Origin: Polytrichum commune
Taxonomy: Eukaryota; Streptophyta; Polytrichopsida; Polytrichales; Polytrichaceae
Assembly (NCBI GenBank): GCA_950295325.1
Contig: OX485803.1
Location: 55,507,554-55,567,553 of the forward strand
Length of the DNA stretch: 60,000 bases
Direction: 5' to 3'
A program made the translations under genes and the position numbers. The notes beneath the pieces were generated by a model. The model did no database searches and was not told the origin of the DNA. It worked only from the letters and a program-made list of their open reading frames with translations. How positions within the stretch are numbered: position 1 is the stretch's first letter; every line of letters begins with the position of its first letter. This document shows positions 36,001 through 47,386 of this stretch, in pieces.

Positions 36001-38350
36001 ATTTAGCATGTTCTTCACTATGACGATTGGGAGTTAATAGGAACATGATATGTCTAACAGTACATTTTGAATATTGATTGTAAAACAATATAGTATTATA
36101 TAGTGCAGAACAGTACTGGTATAACAACATACGATGGCCAAAGTAAGTGAAGGATATATGGCGCAGGTCCTGTGTTCATCAATGGTCTTCCGCGAGGACG
36201 TTGACATAGGAACATTGACATTGGGTGACCTGCACAAGAAGAGCACCTGCGTGCAGATGCGGGTGAAGGATATAGTATAGAGCTTGCAATATGTAAGGTC
36301 CACCCAATTGCGGTTGTTCAATTGTGGACTGGGAGTGGAGGAAACAACAAATGACATTGCCCCTGACCTACATTGCACGAGGGCGTTGTTGTTCGAAGAG
36401 GTGGCGATGCCTATGGAAAAATCATCTCGATCAACACTGGGGTTCGGGGGTGAAGTACATGAGGCCATGAGTTTGGAGAGTTTGGACTCAATACCTATGC
36501 ACATGGATTTTGATGGCGTCGACCGCATCAGCACGCAGGACCTAACCCTAACACAGCTTAGTTCTGAGATGCAGAACACGCCATTAAGGTTCGTGTCTCA
36601 TACCACACCCTTATCAACCTATGAGTTCAATTAAGCGCCTTCCACCTATGCCTTTTGCTAAATGGTCAACACAAGACCGTGGTTTTACAGGACGCCGTCT
36701 CACACGCTTGCAATAGGGCCTCCGGATGGCAGGACAATGGTTTCTCCAGCACGGAGGTTGAACCTCGACGACACTACCCCTACTGGTTGCACCCACAACA
36801 AACCATTGGACTCATCCGGATGCTCGCAGGACGCTGGTGCTGCAGCGGACAAAATAGGCGCACTTTTCAATGACGCCTACAAAGAGGTCCAGAACATGTG
36901 TGAAGTTCCGACGGCGACAAAGGATGCATCCACTTCGGTCCAGAACATGGGTGAAGTCTCGACGGCGACAAAGGATGCATCCACTTCGGTCCAGAACATG
37001 GGTGAAGTTTCGACGGTGACAAAGGATGCATCCACTTCGGTCCAGAACATGGGTGAAGTTTCGACGGCGACAAAGGATGCATCCACTTCAACTCGCACTA
37101 CGTGCCCGGTAGTATCAGAGGTGGAGGAACATGTTGAGCCAGTGAAGGTCAGCTCCCGTCCTGTCCAGCCTAAGGAGGACAAAACTTTGGACGACGTACT
37201 GGGCAGTACAACACAAAAATCGGATGGAAGGTAACTTTTATGTAGTGTTAATGATGCAGAACATAATATTCATACCGTCCTTTGATGTTGCTGGCTACGA
37301 GACTAATACATGAGGTTGTGTTCTATAGACTTGAGGAACTTGTGAACACCATCATGCTGAAGCAGGTGGGAAGAAAGTTGTAAGTTTTGAGTTTCTGTAT
37401 CGTAGTGAGAATTTGAGTCTACAGTGGAAAGGGGATATGAAGCCTTTGGTTCAAAATCATGGGGAGTTGAGTAACTACATGATGGAATGGATTAGGGCGT
37501 GGCTGAATCCCCAACTTGAGAGTTTAAAGTGTCACGTTTGCAATCCTTATCTTCTAAACCTGCTCCTAGCGCATCTTCAGGAGCAAGAAAAAGACACCTT
37601 AGAGGTATATGTAGCCTTCATACATGACGTGCATGGAGCCCTTCCAACGCAGAACATAAACACTTTAATAGTTCCTTATACCTGCGGGAAACATTGGACC
37701 GTTTACATAGTAGGGAAACACGGGTTCTTCCATCTCGATTCCTTGGTAGGGTCAGGTCTCCATTCCGACCCCAGAATTGAAACAAGACTCGGAAAGTTGT
37801 GGGCTGCGTGGAGTGGCAATGATACCGATGCTGATATGTGGAATGTTGTTAGCTCGTCCCAGCAGTGGGTACAAGCAATTGTGCCACAACAAAATTCTGG
37901 CTGGGTTTGCGGGTTCTACATGTTGAAGAATATCATGGAGTATACAAAGAGCGTGAGAGATAGACCCCTTACATTGTGTGAGGTAATTGAGTCTTAGACC
38001 TCTTCGAACACCTAAACATGCATAGAGAATACGCAGATGAGTAATAGATCATAAAAAGTTTAAGTATAATACTACCACAATTAATGTACTGCTGTTCTGC
38101 AACAAATGTTCTAAGGATGTCTGTGTTGTTGCAGGGATTCGCGTTGAACTATAGCAGGACAGATGCATTGCGTACAAGGAGGGTAGTTCGGAATGCGTTG
38201 ATCGATGTGATAGAGAATGGACGGCACCACTCCACGGAATGGAACGTGAGAATTGTACACCAGACAGCACCACGACGAAAACCTCCAGCGAAACGACATC
38301 GCAGAGTAAGGCTCAAGGTCGGACCTCCGAAAGTAGTCGACAAGAGTTAG
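33008..38350 (+). CDS. Transposon-borne protein with Ulp1-like cysteine protease domain (reading frame partly broken)
   Basis: Clear exons: 33008-33190, 33688-34992, 35130-35960, 37329-37365, 37425-37982, 38135-38350; less certain 36167-36274 (or to 36634) and about 36690-37230. The N-terminal part has a CxxC pair (about residues 119/122, FNCIYC) followed by TGEKP, as in a degenerate zinc finger, then a Ser/Pro-rich region with an AT-hook-like KGRPKK (about 269). Exon 37425-37982 encodes a C48 (Ulp1/SENP) fold core: HW (37692), FHLD (D at 37737), Q (37887 or 37890) and WVCGFY (Cys at 37908), so the catalytic set is intact. The basic tail ends in VVDKS. In-frame TAG at 36278 and stops near 36632-36661 break one continuous frame; unplaced introns or decay could explain this. 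Likely substrate: SUMO-like modifiers (inference). Confidence 0.7.
33309..33690. repeat. 57-bp tandem repeats in the first intron
   Basis: A unit with CCCTCCCATCAGTTTTAGGA, TTAACATGTCCTGTTTTTTC and TATCAAAACTTTCTT recurs at 57-bp spacing (about 33361, 33418, 33475, 33532, 33589, 33644), with a weaker copy before. The final, altered copy supplies the polypyrimidine tract and TTTGCAG acceptor of exon 2. Open frames across it are artefacts of the 19-codon period. Confidence 0.8.
36887..37090 (+). repeat. Four 51-bp coding repeats
   Basis: Four units start at 36887, 36938, 36989 and 37040, each beginning GTCCAGAACATG and encoding the 17-residue VQNMGEVSTATKDASTS with few changes (first copy VQNMCEVPTATKDASTS). 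They lie in the linker ahead of the protease domain. Frame is kept, which suggests expansion while the frame was translated, or simply a multiple-of-three unit. Confidence 0.85.
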
Positions 38351-38985
38351 GTTGTATTTTTTACATGTGTAACATGTTGTAAAATGAATGTACAGTGTCC
38401 ATTACATTGTACAACATCAAATACCGTGTAGTCATGTAGAACAGGATACACAGAACAGGATATACAGCACAGAAAACGCAGAACATGATACAAAGAACAC
38501 TCGAAGGTCAAAGACCATTTGTACTGCTTTCAATAGCAACCATTTTGATATAAAACAATGGCATTTCATAAGACCATGTGTGATATGGGATGTTGGGGGG
38601 GGGGATGTGGTTAGATGGGATCACTTGAAAAGGATGGGAGCAGTCATGATGAAAACGCACCAAACCCATAAACAATCGATGTGCAGTAGAAGAAGTGTAG
38701 AGCAGGGGATGGGCAGGACAACTGGCGCGTGATCAACCAATGGTGCAGAACAATACACAATGAGCAGGACAGGCGAATTGCAGTACAACAAGGAAAATGA
38801 GCTGAGGTATGTCGTAACCAGAACATGAATCACCCTACTACACCCAAATATGGTACTTAGGAAGGACCCTTTTATTGTTAACACATAACTTTGCACACAG
38901 AATAAAAAACTATTACAAGTAAGAACTAACTGTGTACTGCATTACAAATATGTAGATAATGCAGATTATTGTTCACCCTTAAACC
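38351..38985. other. Space between the convergent protease and SWIM genes
   Basis: The region is rich in CAGAACA/GCACAGAA words (about 38437-38503: AGAACAGGATACACAGAACA and so on), then unique sequence with a G run at about 38595-38604. It presumably holds both 3'UTRs, since the genes converge. No further coding sequence is supported. Confidence 0.5.
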
Positions 38986-38988
38986 CTA

Positions 38989-39690
38989 TCATTTGGAGCT
39001 GGAAAGCTTTCTCTTCGGCAACGGGAACTCCAAGAAACTCCTCCGGCGTTTTAAAGAGTTGTCGCATGCCCTCTCTGGAAACGAGGTTGTCGTAGGAGTC
39101 AATGGCATCCGTGTAACACCTTGTGCAATAAGTTGGTTTTGTTTGCCCCGAATATGCCTAAGGCCAGCGATCAAGTGAGTTTGTAGAACAGGATGTTGTT
39201 CAGCCTTGAGTGCAAGGGTGGCGTAAATGTCGTGCGCGGTTGCGGCAGTAGGTGCTTGTGAAGAACTCTCTTGGAAAAGGGGAGTCAAATGGAAGGAGTC
39301 CATCTGGGTAAACTGAGAGGAGAACTGCGAGGGGTTCTGTTCGTCGTCCAGAGTCACAGGGTCCACAGGAGTTAGAGTGATGTGATCTTCGACAACATCA
39401 ATTTGCAGAACATTGTCCTGCACCACAGGTTCAACTTCGATTGGTGTGCCCATGTCTTCCGGAACATGGATTTGAGTAGTCTGTTGTGACAGTCCTGCGT
39501 AGCAACGCGCAATTGGAGTGGCGCGCTGAGTTCCATGTCGTGTACCAGCTTCACGCACTATGGCACCATCTTCAATTCCAGGGTGGAGCATCTTGAAGAC
39601 TGTAATGGTGTGCTTGCAAATCATGCCCTCTTTGGCGACGGGGCAGTCGCATTGTGCCCATTCAGAGTCCGGACATTTGATGGTCCACAC
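38989..39690 (-). pseudogene. C-terminal SWIM zinc-finger portion of a Mutator-type transposase
   Basis: The minus-strand frame starts inside a domain (YPKVWTIKCPD) and contains CDCPVAKEGMICKH, a SWIM zinc finger (CxCx8CxH) as found at the C-terminus of MULE transposases. About 200 mostly polar residues follow, ending with the basic stretch LKRRRSFLEFPLPKRK. The upstream portion, which should hold the MULE DDE domain, is absent: just beyond 39690 the frame runs into a 703-bp foldback and then directly into the right TIR. I therefore treat it as a truncated transposase gene. A domesticated stand-alone SWIM protein is less likely, as no initiator ATG or promoter is apparent. Confidence 0.7.
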
Positions 39691-39697
39691 CTTCGGG

Positions 39698-40400
39698 TAC
39701 TTATTATATAACTAGTTGGTTACCCTTACTCTACTTACTAAATGACTAGTTGGTTACCCTTACTCTACTTACTAAATGACTAGTTGGTTACCCTTACTCT
39801 ACTTACTAAATAACTAGTTGGTCACCCTTACTCTACTTACTAAATAACTACAGTAGTTGGTTACCCTTACTTGGTATTTTGGTAGGCTATCATGTTACAA
39901 CCATTGCAAGGAAGGAGACTATCCACAATCATATAGCATAGAATTACAACATAATGGTAATGTCATTAGAGGCATTACATTTCCGGATGAAAATATTCGA
40001 TTTGCTTGACAATAGGGATGATACATAGATTATGTAATGTAGGTGACACTAAGTAAGATACAATTATTTACAAACTAATTATTTAGTAAGTAGAGTAACC
40101 AACTCTAATGACATTACCGGAAATGTAATGCCTCTAATGACATTACCATTATGTTGTAATTCTATGCTATATGATTGTGGATAGTCTCCTTCCTTGCAAT
40201 GGTTGTAACATGATAGCCTACCAAAATACCAAGTAAGGGTAACCAACTAGTTATTTAGTAAGTAGAGTAAGGGTAACCAACTAGTTATTTAGTAAGTAGA
40301 GTAAGGGTAACCAACTCGTCATTTAGTAAGTAGAGTAAGGGTAACCAACTAGTTATATAATAAGTAGAGTAAGGGTAACCAACTAGTTATATAATAAGTA
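39698..40400. mobile_element. 703-bp foldback element with 34-bp terminal tandem repeats
   Basis: Arms 39698-39986 and 40117-40400 are near-perfect reverse complements with a loop of about 130 bp. The outer part of each arm is a tandem array of a 34-bp unit (ACTAGTTGGTTACCCTTACT, CTACTTACTAAATG), about four to five copies per side. The inner part is unique, with GGTAGGCTATCATGTTACAA and ATTACATTTCCGG. Its left edge lies where the transposase frame is cut and its right edge abuts the inner border of the large element's right TIR. Confidence 0.85.
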
Positions 40401-40500
40401 GGCCTAGCCACTAGGCCCGACACCACCCTAAATCCGGCCTCCCCAAAAAAGACATGAGGCCCACGGCCCCACCCCGCCTTGGTGGCAAGCACCACCCCCC
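40401..40500 (-). repeat. Inner part of the right terminal inverted repeat
   Basis: It is complementary to about 28954-29046: GGCCCGACACCACCCTAAAT, CCCCAAAAAAGACATGAGGC, GGCCCCACCCCGCCTTGGTG. It is separated from the outer part of the TIR (41388-41537) by foreign DNA. Confidence 0.85.
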
Positions 40501-41388
40501 ACAGTCCAGGGAGTTCTGTAGAGAAACTGGCTAATTGCCGAGGTTTCTGGAGGTGGCTCGGATTTTACAAATTTTACCCGGAAGTGGCCTAAAGAGTGCA
40601 AAATTTATCGGTTGATAGCCCCCATTTCCTAATGTGTTTAGGCAATTAGCCGGCAATTTTTTTTTCATTTATGCAATTTCCGGAAGGTCTAAAGTGTGGC
40701 CGGTTTTATATTTTGGTGGTGGATGTGTCATGATCATTTATTCAATTTTTTTTGAATTAATGTGGATTAATTCAATGTGGGCATTCACTCTCCATTTATT
40801 GTCATCTAAATAGTATCTTTAGCAGGATTTGAACCTGGCAAAGCCCCTACCATATTAGGGCTAAGGATTTAGCCTTCGAAAAATACAAGCACCACAAAAG
40901 GGTCCAAGTATTATTCGGAGGCTAGTTAGTATTGAAAAGTCACGAGAAGTAACAACAAATTTAGGGTCCAGGGTGCTTGTTTGTGAAACCGACAACGAAA
41001 ATGGAACCTCCACTACTACGGAGTCAAAGCTGGTTTAGGGAAGCAAGGGGAGCCCTAAACCACAAGCCACTCTAACCCTAAAGGGCCTAAACCACGAGCC
41101 AACAAGGCATAGTCTCCAACTATGCATAGTATTGAAAACCTTACCTAAAATATATATATTTGGTCGGCTGCCCGACGTGAAAATAATTTCTCAATCGGCA
41201 ATTTGCCGTGGATACTCTAGGGCAGCTTGCCGAAATGCCGGCATTTTATTTTTCTAATTGGCCCATTTCCGTAAACCTTCATTTTCTTCCGGAACCCCTT
41301 CCTAAACTTTCCAATTGCATTCGGAAATTCTCAAAATCAACCGGCTAGCTCGTAACTAACTGCCGGCACTACCCGTTCATTGCCACCC
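40501..41388. mobile_element. About 0.89-kb insertion splitting the right TIR
   Basis: The two halves of the right TIR are continuous in the left TIR, so this segment came in later. CCACCCCC occurs at both junctions (about 40491-40499 and 41386-41393) and may be an 8-bp target duplication, though the C-rich site makes this ambiguous. The insert has no coding sequence and no evident TIR. Near 40825-40870 its minus strand has a box-B-like GGTTCAAATCC with a short stem, suggesting a tRNA-related SINE piece. GCCGG/CCGGC words recur, as they do near 58.2-59.5 kb. Confidence 0.65.
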
Positions 41389-41537
41389 CCGCACCCCACC
41401 GCCACCTAGGATCATTGAGGCCCTTGGATGGGCCTTGGTGGATCAACGGTCCGGATGCACCATGAAGAATCTCATATATAGCGCCTCAGTGACACGGCAA
41501 CCGAACCGGCAAAAAGGTGTGGAAATAGCAATCCCCT
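41388..41537 (-). repeat. Outer part of the right terminal inverted repeat
   Basis: It is complementary to the left end: GCCACCTAGGATCATTGAGG, CCATGAAGAATCTCATATAT, CGGCAACCGAACCGGCAAAA, ending TGTGGAAATAGCAATCCCCT. Confidence 0.88.
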
Positions 41538-42458
41538 CAAAATATCATTATATATATATATATATGCAAGTGGTATAAAAAAGAAGAAGTAATATTGGTC
41601 CAATATAGGTTTGAACGCAAAAGGAACACAACATTGTAGATTTCACTTGGCTACGCCCATTGTATTCCAAATCTTGTTAACTTTACAAACCTATGGATTG
41701 ATATAAATACAAAGTTCTCTATATCTAATTGAGGGAAAATGAGTTGTTGTTGTTTTCGACATTAATGTGTACGACAACGATGTGCTTTGCTTCAAGATTC
41801 TCAAACAAAAAGTTTGAGAGTTTGAAATAAAGGTACTTTTTTTGTTTTCAAGTATAGTGTGATGTCCCCGGGGGTGCATTCCATTGTCAAATTGAACATC
41901 ACGTGCGATAAAAGAAAAAATATTTTTTTACATAAAGTATCACCAAATTGCGTCAAAAAATTTATCCATGTTTTTTCATGAGTAGATATACATGGTATCT
42001 ATTACATAATAAAAATTGGTAACCAAATTTGATGACTTTTATGTTTTATAAAACATACCATTTCTAAATAGAATGACACAGAATTGAACTAAAACAATTA
42101 CTACAAAAAATTAAAGATGACAAAAAATCTCAAAGAAGATACACAAAATATATTATCAATGGTTATGTATATATAGAAAAAATAACATCATTTTTAAGAA
42201 TATCTATGGCATATAATATAAGGTAGCAAAATTTTATTGCATGTGGTTATGAAACATACGGGGGTGTGATCGCCCTGAGGTGATGCCCATATCTGATTAT
42301 AGACACAGTCTGAGCAAAGTGGAAACATATGCATGACAACAAAGGAATCATTTCCCTACCAAGGTTGGTATTTTATAAGTAAAAAACAATGTATTATATA
42401 TTCATATTCATTGGTCAATTTGATCAATAACAATAATCATTGCAATGTTGGACCTGCG

Positions 42459-42498
<40 letters not shown>

Positions 42499-44400
42499 AG
42501 CCCCTACTCTGAGCTAGTTTAATGGTGGGCTTTAAACGCATATATGCAAATGAAGCTATCTTAACATTGCTTAGTAGCAAATTGTTGCATTACAGGGTCA
42601 TATTACGGGATTTTGTGGGCATTATGTCTCTTTTATGTTGGGACACTTTTATAAAATGAATAATATTTAGCATGAGTCATGAGGGGTGGACTTTTCAATG
42701 AAAACTTAAATGATGTGCATGGGTCACTATGAAATTAACCCCCTTATATACAAGAAGTTTATAAAGAAAAACTATAGTATAAGTGCTAATGACAAGCTAG
42801 AAAATGGTCTCACGTACTTATATTAAGCTTTTCAATTAAACATGATAAATGCCTCTAGTACATACATAATATAGAAATCATGTATTAAATAGGCCTTTAT
42901 AACTAATAAAATCCACTTCCACTTTTCAATGAGAAAATCATTGAACGTTTTTTCATCCATAGCATGTAACTCAACAATTGCATCAAACAAACAAAGACAA
43001 CAATACAATAACTTAGTCATAATCCAAAGAGCATAACTCAGAGGAGCCCGTGATCACTCCAAGAGTCTTCATTTTTTATAACCTAGAAACCAAATGCAAA
43101 CACTAACAAAGAATGGACAAAGGTAGTTGTCGAGGGACTATTACCACATGACAACAATGGATGAAGACCTGAATTGGAAGAAACTAACACATCTATTGTC
43201 AATTTTCTCTCTAAACCTTAGGGCCCCCTTTTGTACATTTACATTTACTTTAAAATTCAGAATAACCTTTCTAAATGTACACACTAGAGAAAAAATAATA
43301 CCCCTCCCTTATGTATATTACTATGTGCACTGATGCATCAAAGAACACCCCTTCGTACACTCACATTAGCTTGTACGTTATATGAAGAGTCCACCCCCCA
43401 GGGCTTGAGTACACTATTCATGTTATCCCACTAAACAAACAACCTCCAAAACATCCAAGCTTGCCTTACTAGAGATGCCCAACATAAGATTACTTATGGG
43501 GTCAACAATCTAGTGTACTTGGTTGCCGAGGACCCCACATGTGGTGGCTTACATGATGCGTAGGACCAAGACATGGGATATATGAGAGCCATAAATCAAT
43601 ATGGCTTGGATGTTCCATTAAGATTTGCCAACCTCTGAATGTGCATACCCCATTAGAAAGGGTGCATGAATGAGAGGTTGAGTAATGTTAGGTGGTGAGC
43701 CATGATTCTATTTATGAGGGTTTTTTTTAATATTTATAATACAAAGTGAGCATATTCCAAAGCATGTCATCAAGTTAAAGTTTAAAGTTGAATAGCTTGG
43801 GGTTCATGGCTTCTATGTAAACTCATCCGTTGTGGATGAAGGGTTTATAAGCAATAAAACCAAGGCCCCTCCATGTTGAAGGCTAATACATCCTTATGCT
43901 AATTTGAGGTCTTTGATGATAGTTTTGGAGTCAAATCATGTAAAAACAAATATTTCCAAGCTATAAAATAGTTTAATGTGTTGTCACCTTCCTAATGAAT
44001 GAGTTTGTGTAATGTAGACTTGCCTATACCAATTACTAATCTCAATCAAACACCTATGTTTGAGTGATATGTGGTTAAGAATTGGTCAAAAGTTGTTAAC
44101 AGAGAATCAAGTACTTAAAAGAGATTGGGCTATGTGCTCATAACATGATAACCATTTTAAGCTTAATAATCAACATAATTGAAGAACCTATTTGACCGTT
44201 CAAGGAGCATGGGAATGTTCACTTCGGTAATTTAAGAAGATATTCATATGAGCTATGAGAATTAAGAAGAAAGTGGCTACACATGGATTGGAATTTGCTA
44301 ACCATCTCATACTAGTCATGTGTTTCATATTGTAGGAGAAGTATCCATTTAAGACTCATCTACCATACACACTAAAAGTTTAATGAATTCGTAGTAGACA
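41538..44400. other. Intergenic DNA, no gene recognised
   Basis: AT-rich, with (TA)n at about 41549-41565 and (TA)n(TG)n at about 42459-42499. Short ORFs have no domain signature. A segment near 44040-44160 (TTAAAAGAGATTGGGCTA and neighbours) is a distant relative of the repeat at 7925-8102. Confidence 0.5.
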
Positions 44401-44410
44401 AAGAACTACG

Positions 44411-44418
44411 CCACGTGG
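44411..44418. promoter_or_regulatory. G-box (CCACGTGG) upstream of the glucosidase II beta gene
   Basis: The palindrome CCACGTGG with an ACGT core lies about 235 bp before the start codon. Such sites bind bZIP and bHLH factors in plants; the CCACG half also occurs in ER-stress elements, but no CCAAT at the ERSE spacing is visible. Function is inferred from position only. Confidence 0.4.
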
Positions 44419-44651
44419 CCACTCGGCATTGGCCATGTCGCCGATGTCTCTTTTCGTCACTGTTTCTAGAGGACTCGAACGAGGAGCAAAGCTTGAAACC
44501 CTAAGTGTGTCCAAATTGGCACATATTCCTCGCCTTAGATCGTCGTGTTGCAGATCGAGATTCCTGCTGCGCATGGCACAGAAGTGACACATTGCGATTG
44601 AAGCTCCTGTTGCGATTGGTGCCACCCTTTTTGGTGAAGAATTGAGACAGA

Positions 44652-47339
44652 ATGAAGAAACCGGCAGAAGTCAGGGTGCTATGCATTCTCTCATGTCTTC
44701 TGCTGGCTCATCAGGTGTCCGCGTTCCCTCAAACATTTGGAATCTCACCACAAGGTAAAAAAGAAGAAGATGAGAAAACTCCAAATTCAAGATGCTACTA
44801 TGCATTTTGACATGAACAAACTTCTCCTTGGCTGTGCCCCCTGTCTTTACAAATTGGGACAGAGGGCTCGCTATCTATTTAGATGTTGCTGTACGATTGT
44901 GCACTGAATTTTTTATCACATCCCTGGACCTGAATCTCGGGTTGCATTTGAGGTTGAGATATGGCAACTTGTTATGACTTCGCATGATGAAGTTGATAGT
45001 TTGATGTGTTTGGAACTATATTGGAAGGTTAGGATTGCTGTTCTGCTTAGGGCGGCTGTAGAGGTTTTATTCAGCTCAGTGTAGGTTCACCCTGAGCAGT
45101 TTCGAACCTTTTGGGAACCTCTCAAATATTCGTGCGAAAACATGTTGGTGAGAATTGTGTGGGGGCAGGGCACATGGATTTTGCAAATTATAGGATTTCA
45201 GTCTGAAATTGTCTGTGCGAGGGCCATCCTTTGCCATTCGAAGTCCTCCTTTGAGTTTGGTACTCTATAGAGGGGTTAGTGGTATTTGAGTGAGCTGGTA
45301 TTGCATGCTATAATGGCATCCGGACACGGTATTGTTCAATATTGTTATGCGTAGATTTATCAATGCTGCACAGTGGCTTCTATATTTCTAGGGATCAGCA
45401 ACAGCTGAATAGCGCAAAGTGCTGTTGGCTGAGGGACATATCTGTGGTAATCATATGTGGTATGAGATAAGAGATGCCTCGGGGATTGAAATGTTGTCAC
45501 TCGAGCGATCTATTCTTACAATGCAGCGTGCAAACAATCCCTCAAGTGGCTCCCAATTAGTAGCTGTGATTTTAATCTACAACCTGTATGAGGGAATTGA
45601 GCAGAACAAAACCTTTGTGAAGAAGTGTAGCACACTACAAGGAAAGCCAACGCACAAATTTGTCAATAATTGTGGAGTATACGGAATGAGCTGCAAGTGT
45701 TTATATTAAAGTGCAAGAGTCTGTCAAAGTTCATTTGGCAGGTGCCATTCATGCACTGGACGATCACGTTTATGTATAGGGAATATTGTTAGGTTCTCGC
45801 ATCCTTGACCCTGGAAAGTAAGAGGATCCTACAGAAACAGTAGCCTCTGTGGTCACCTCCGAAATCTAGCGATTAACTGCTCGTATGGGGCATATAGGTT
45901 TCCTGACCTTCGTAATAGATGAAATGCACTCTTGTATGTGAACATTTCAACATTCTGTTCCATTACAATCTTGATTGCACTGTCCATTTCACTACTTCAC
46001 AAAGTGGAAGTTGGATGATTCTAGGACTTTAGCGGGACATTGTTGCCAATCTCTAGTTGGTGCTAAGATCTGACTACAGAAGCAATAGCTGTTCCTTTGT
46101 TTATTCAGTGAGCAGCTGTGATTTTGCTGGGTCTGGAGATATTGTTTGTTTTTATGCCATCACAGTAGTGCATTTGATAGAATGATATCTTTCTTTATTC
46201 CTCAACAATGTTTCTTTTTGTCTTGATAGAACTTTGCTTGCTTATGCAACTGTCACAATGGGAGCTTGATATTGAGTTTTGGCTGGTTCAGATCTGAAGT
46301 ATTATGAAAGTGCAACTATCTGGTGTAGAGACGGCTCTACAAAATTTTCCAAAGATCGCCTAAATGACAACTTTTGTGATTGTGAGGATGGAACAGATGA
46401 ACCTGGTATGCTTCATACCTAAACTGAATCCGACAAACTTCTAATAAAGGGCATGAATCAGTGAAGATTATGGTCAGCAATTATGTCATTGATGATTGAG
46501 TTTTTAGAAAAGAAAGACATCAGCTATTGTTTGTAGATTGGTCACTTAGTGTCTAGTGCTTGCTTTTGAAACCTATCAAATAATGGATCCTGATTTCCCG
46601 CTGAAGAGTTTCTACAATTTTCAATATTCAATATCATCTCATCCACAGTCACATTCAGGTCATCATTGTCTTATTACACCAACATTTGTGGCGGTTGTGC
46701 TTCACACATGCAGTTGATTATGTAGCATTGTTGATATTTGACCAGTTTTTTGTGACCAGGTACCTCGGCCTGTCCAAAGGGCAAATTTTACTGCAAAAAT
46801 GTGGGTCACAGTCCACTAAAAATATTCTCATCCCGAGTCAATGATGGCATCTGTGGTGAGCAATTTCAAAAGCCCATTTGTAGTCATCTCAAACTCTTGA
46901 CAAGTAGCTGGTCATACTTATGCAGCACTTTGTTTACCTTTGAGGATTTCCACAAATACGGTACTTAGACTTAGAGCTATGTTTGTTATGGGGGGTCAGC
47001 AGCAACCTGCAAATAATGTGATTTGTTTTGGTTCAATGGAATTTAAATTCTTATAATGGCTCTTGTGTGCAGACTGTTGTGATGGATCAGATGAGTATGA
47101 TGGACAAGTGAGATGTGCTAATACCTGCTGGGAGGCTGGCAAAGTGTCAAGAGATAAATTGGTGAAGAAATTGAATGTGTACAAGGACGGCATACACATA
47201 AGGAGAAGTGAAATTGAGAGTGCCAAACGTTTATGTCAGCAACAAGAATCCAAGCTCACCACATTACGCAAGGAAGTGAAAACTTTAAGTGAACTTGTCC
47301 AGAAGCTTAGAGGTTGGTCCTTGTCCCAATTACTATCTA

Positions 47340-47386
<47 letters not shown>

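Larger units (their letters stand above)
28781..41537. mobile_element. Large composite Mutator-like element with long TIRs (12.8 kb)
   Basis: Terminal inverted repeats of about 266 bp bound the region: left 28781-29046, right 41537 back to 40401, the right one interrupted by an insertion. Both ends begin AGGGGATTGCTATTTCCACA. The outer parts differ at only about two of some 105 positions by eye. Inside lie 23- and 24-bp tandem arrays, a + strand gene with a Ulp1-type protease domain, a - strand SWIM zinc-finger segment and a 703-bp foldback. Long TIRs, SWIM and Ulp1 together are known from Mutator-like elements (for example Ulp-carrying Kaonashi MULEs of Arabidopsis). No clean 9-bp target duplication is seen (CATAAAAAT versus CAAAATATC), and no DDE transposase core is present, so this copy appears non-autonomous. 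Confidence 0.8.

Noticed and set aside
41549-42499. TA/TG microsatellites as a replication origin or attachment site
   Set aside because: Simple-sequence repeats of this kind are common in plant intergenic DNA and nothing else supports such a role.
45419-45709. 96-codon ORF in the first intron of glucosidase II beta
   Set aside because: No recognisable domain, lies wholly in an intron, and starts without an ATG at its reported 5' end.
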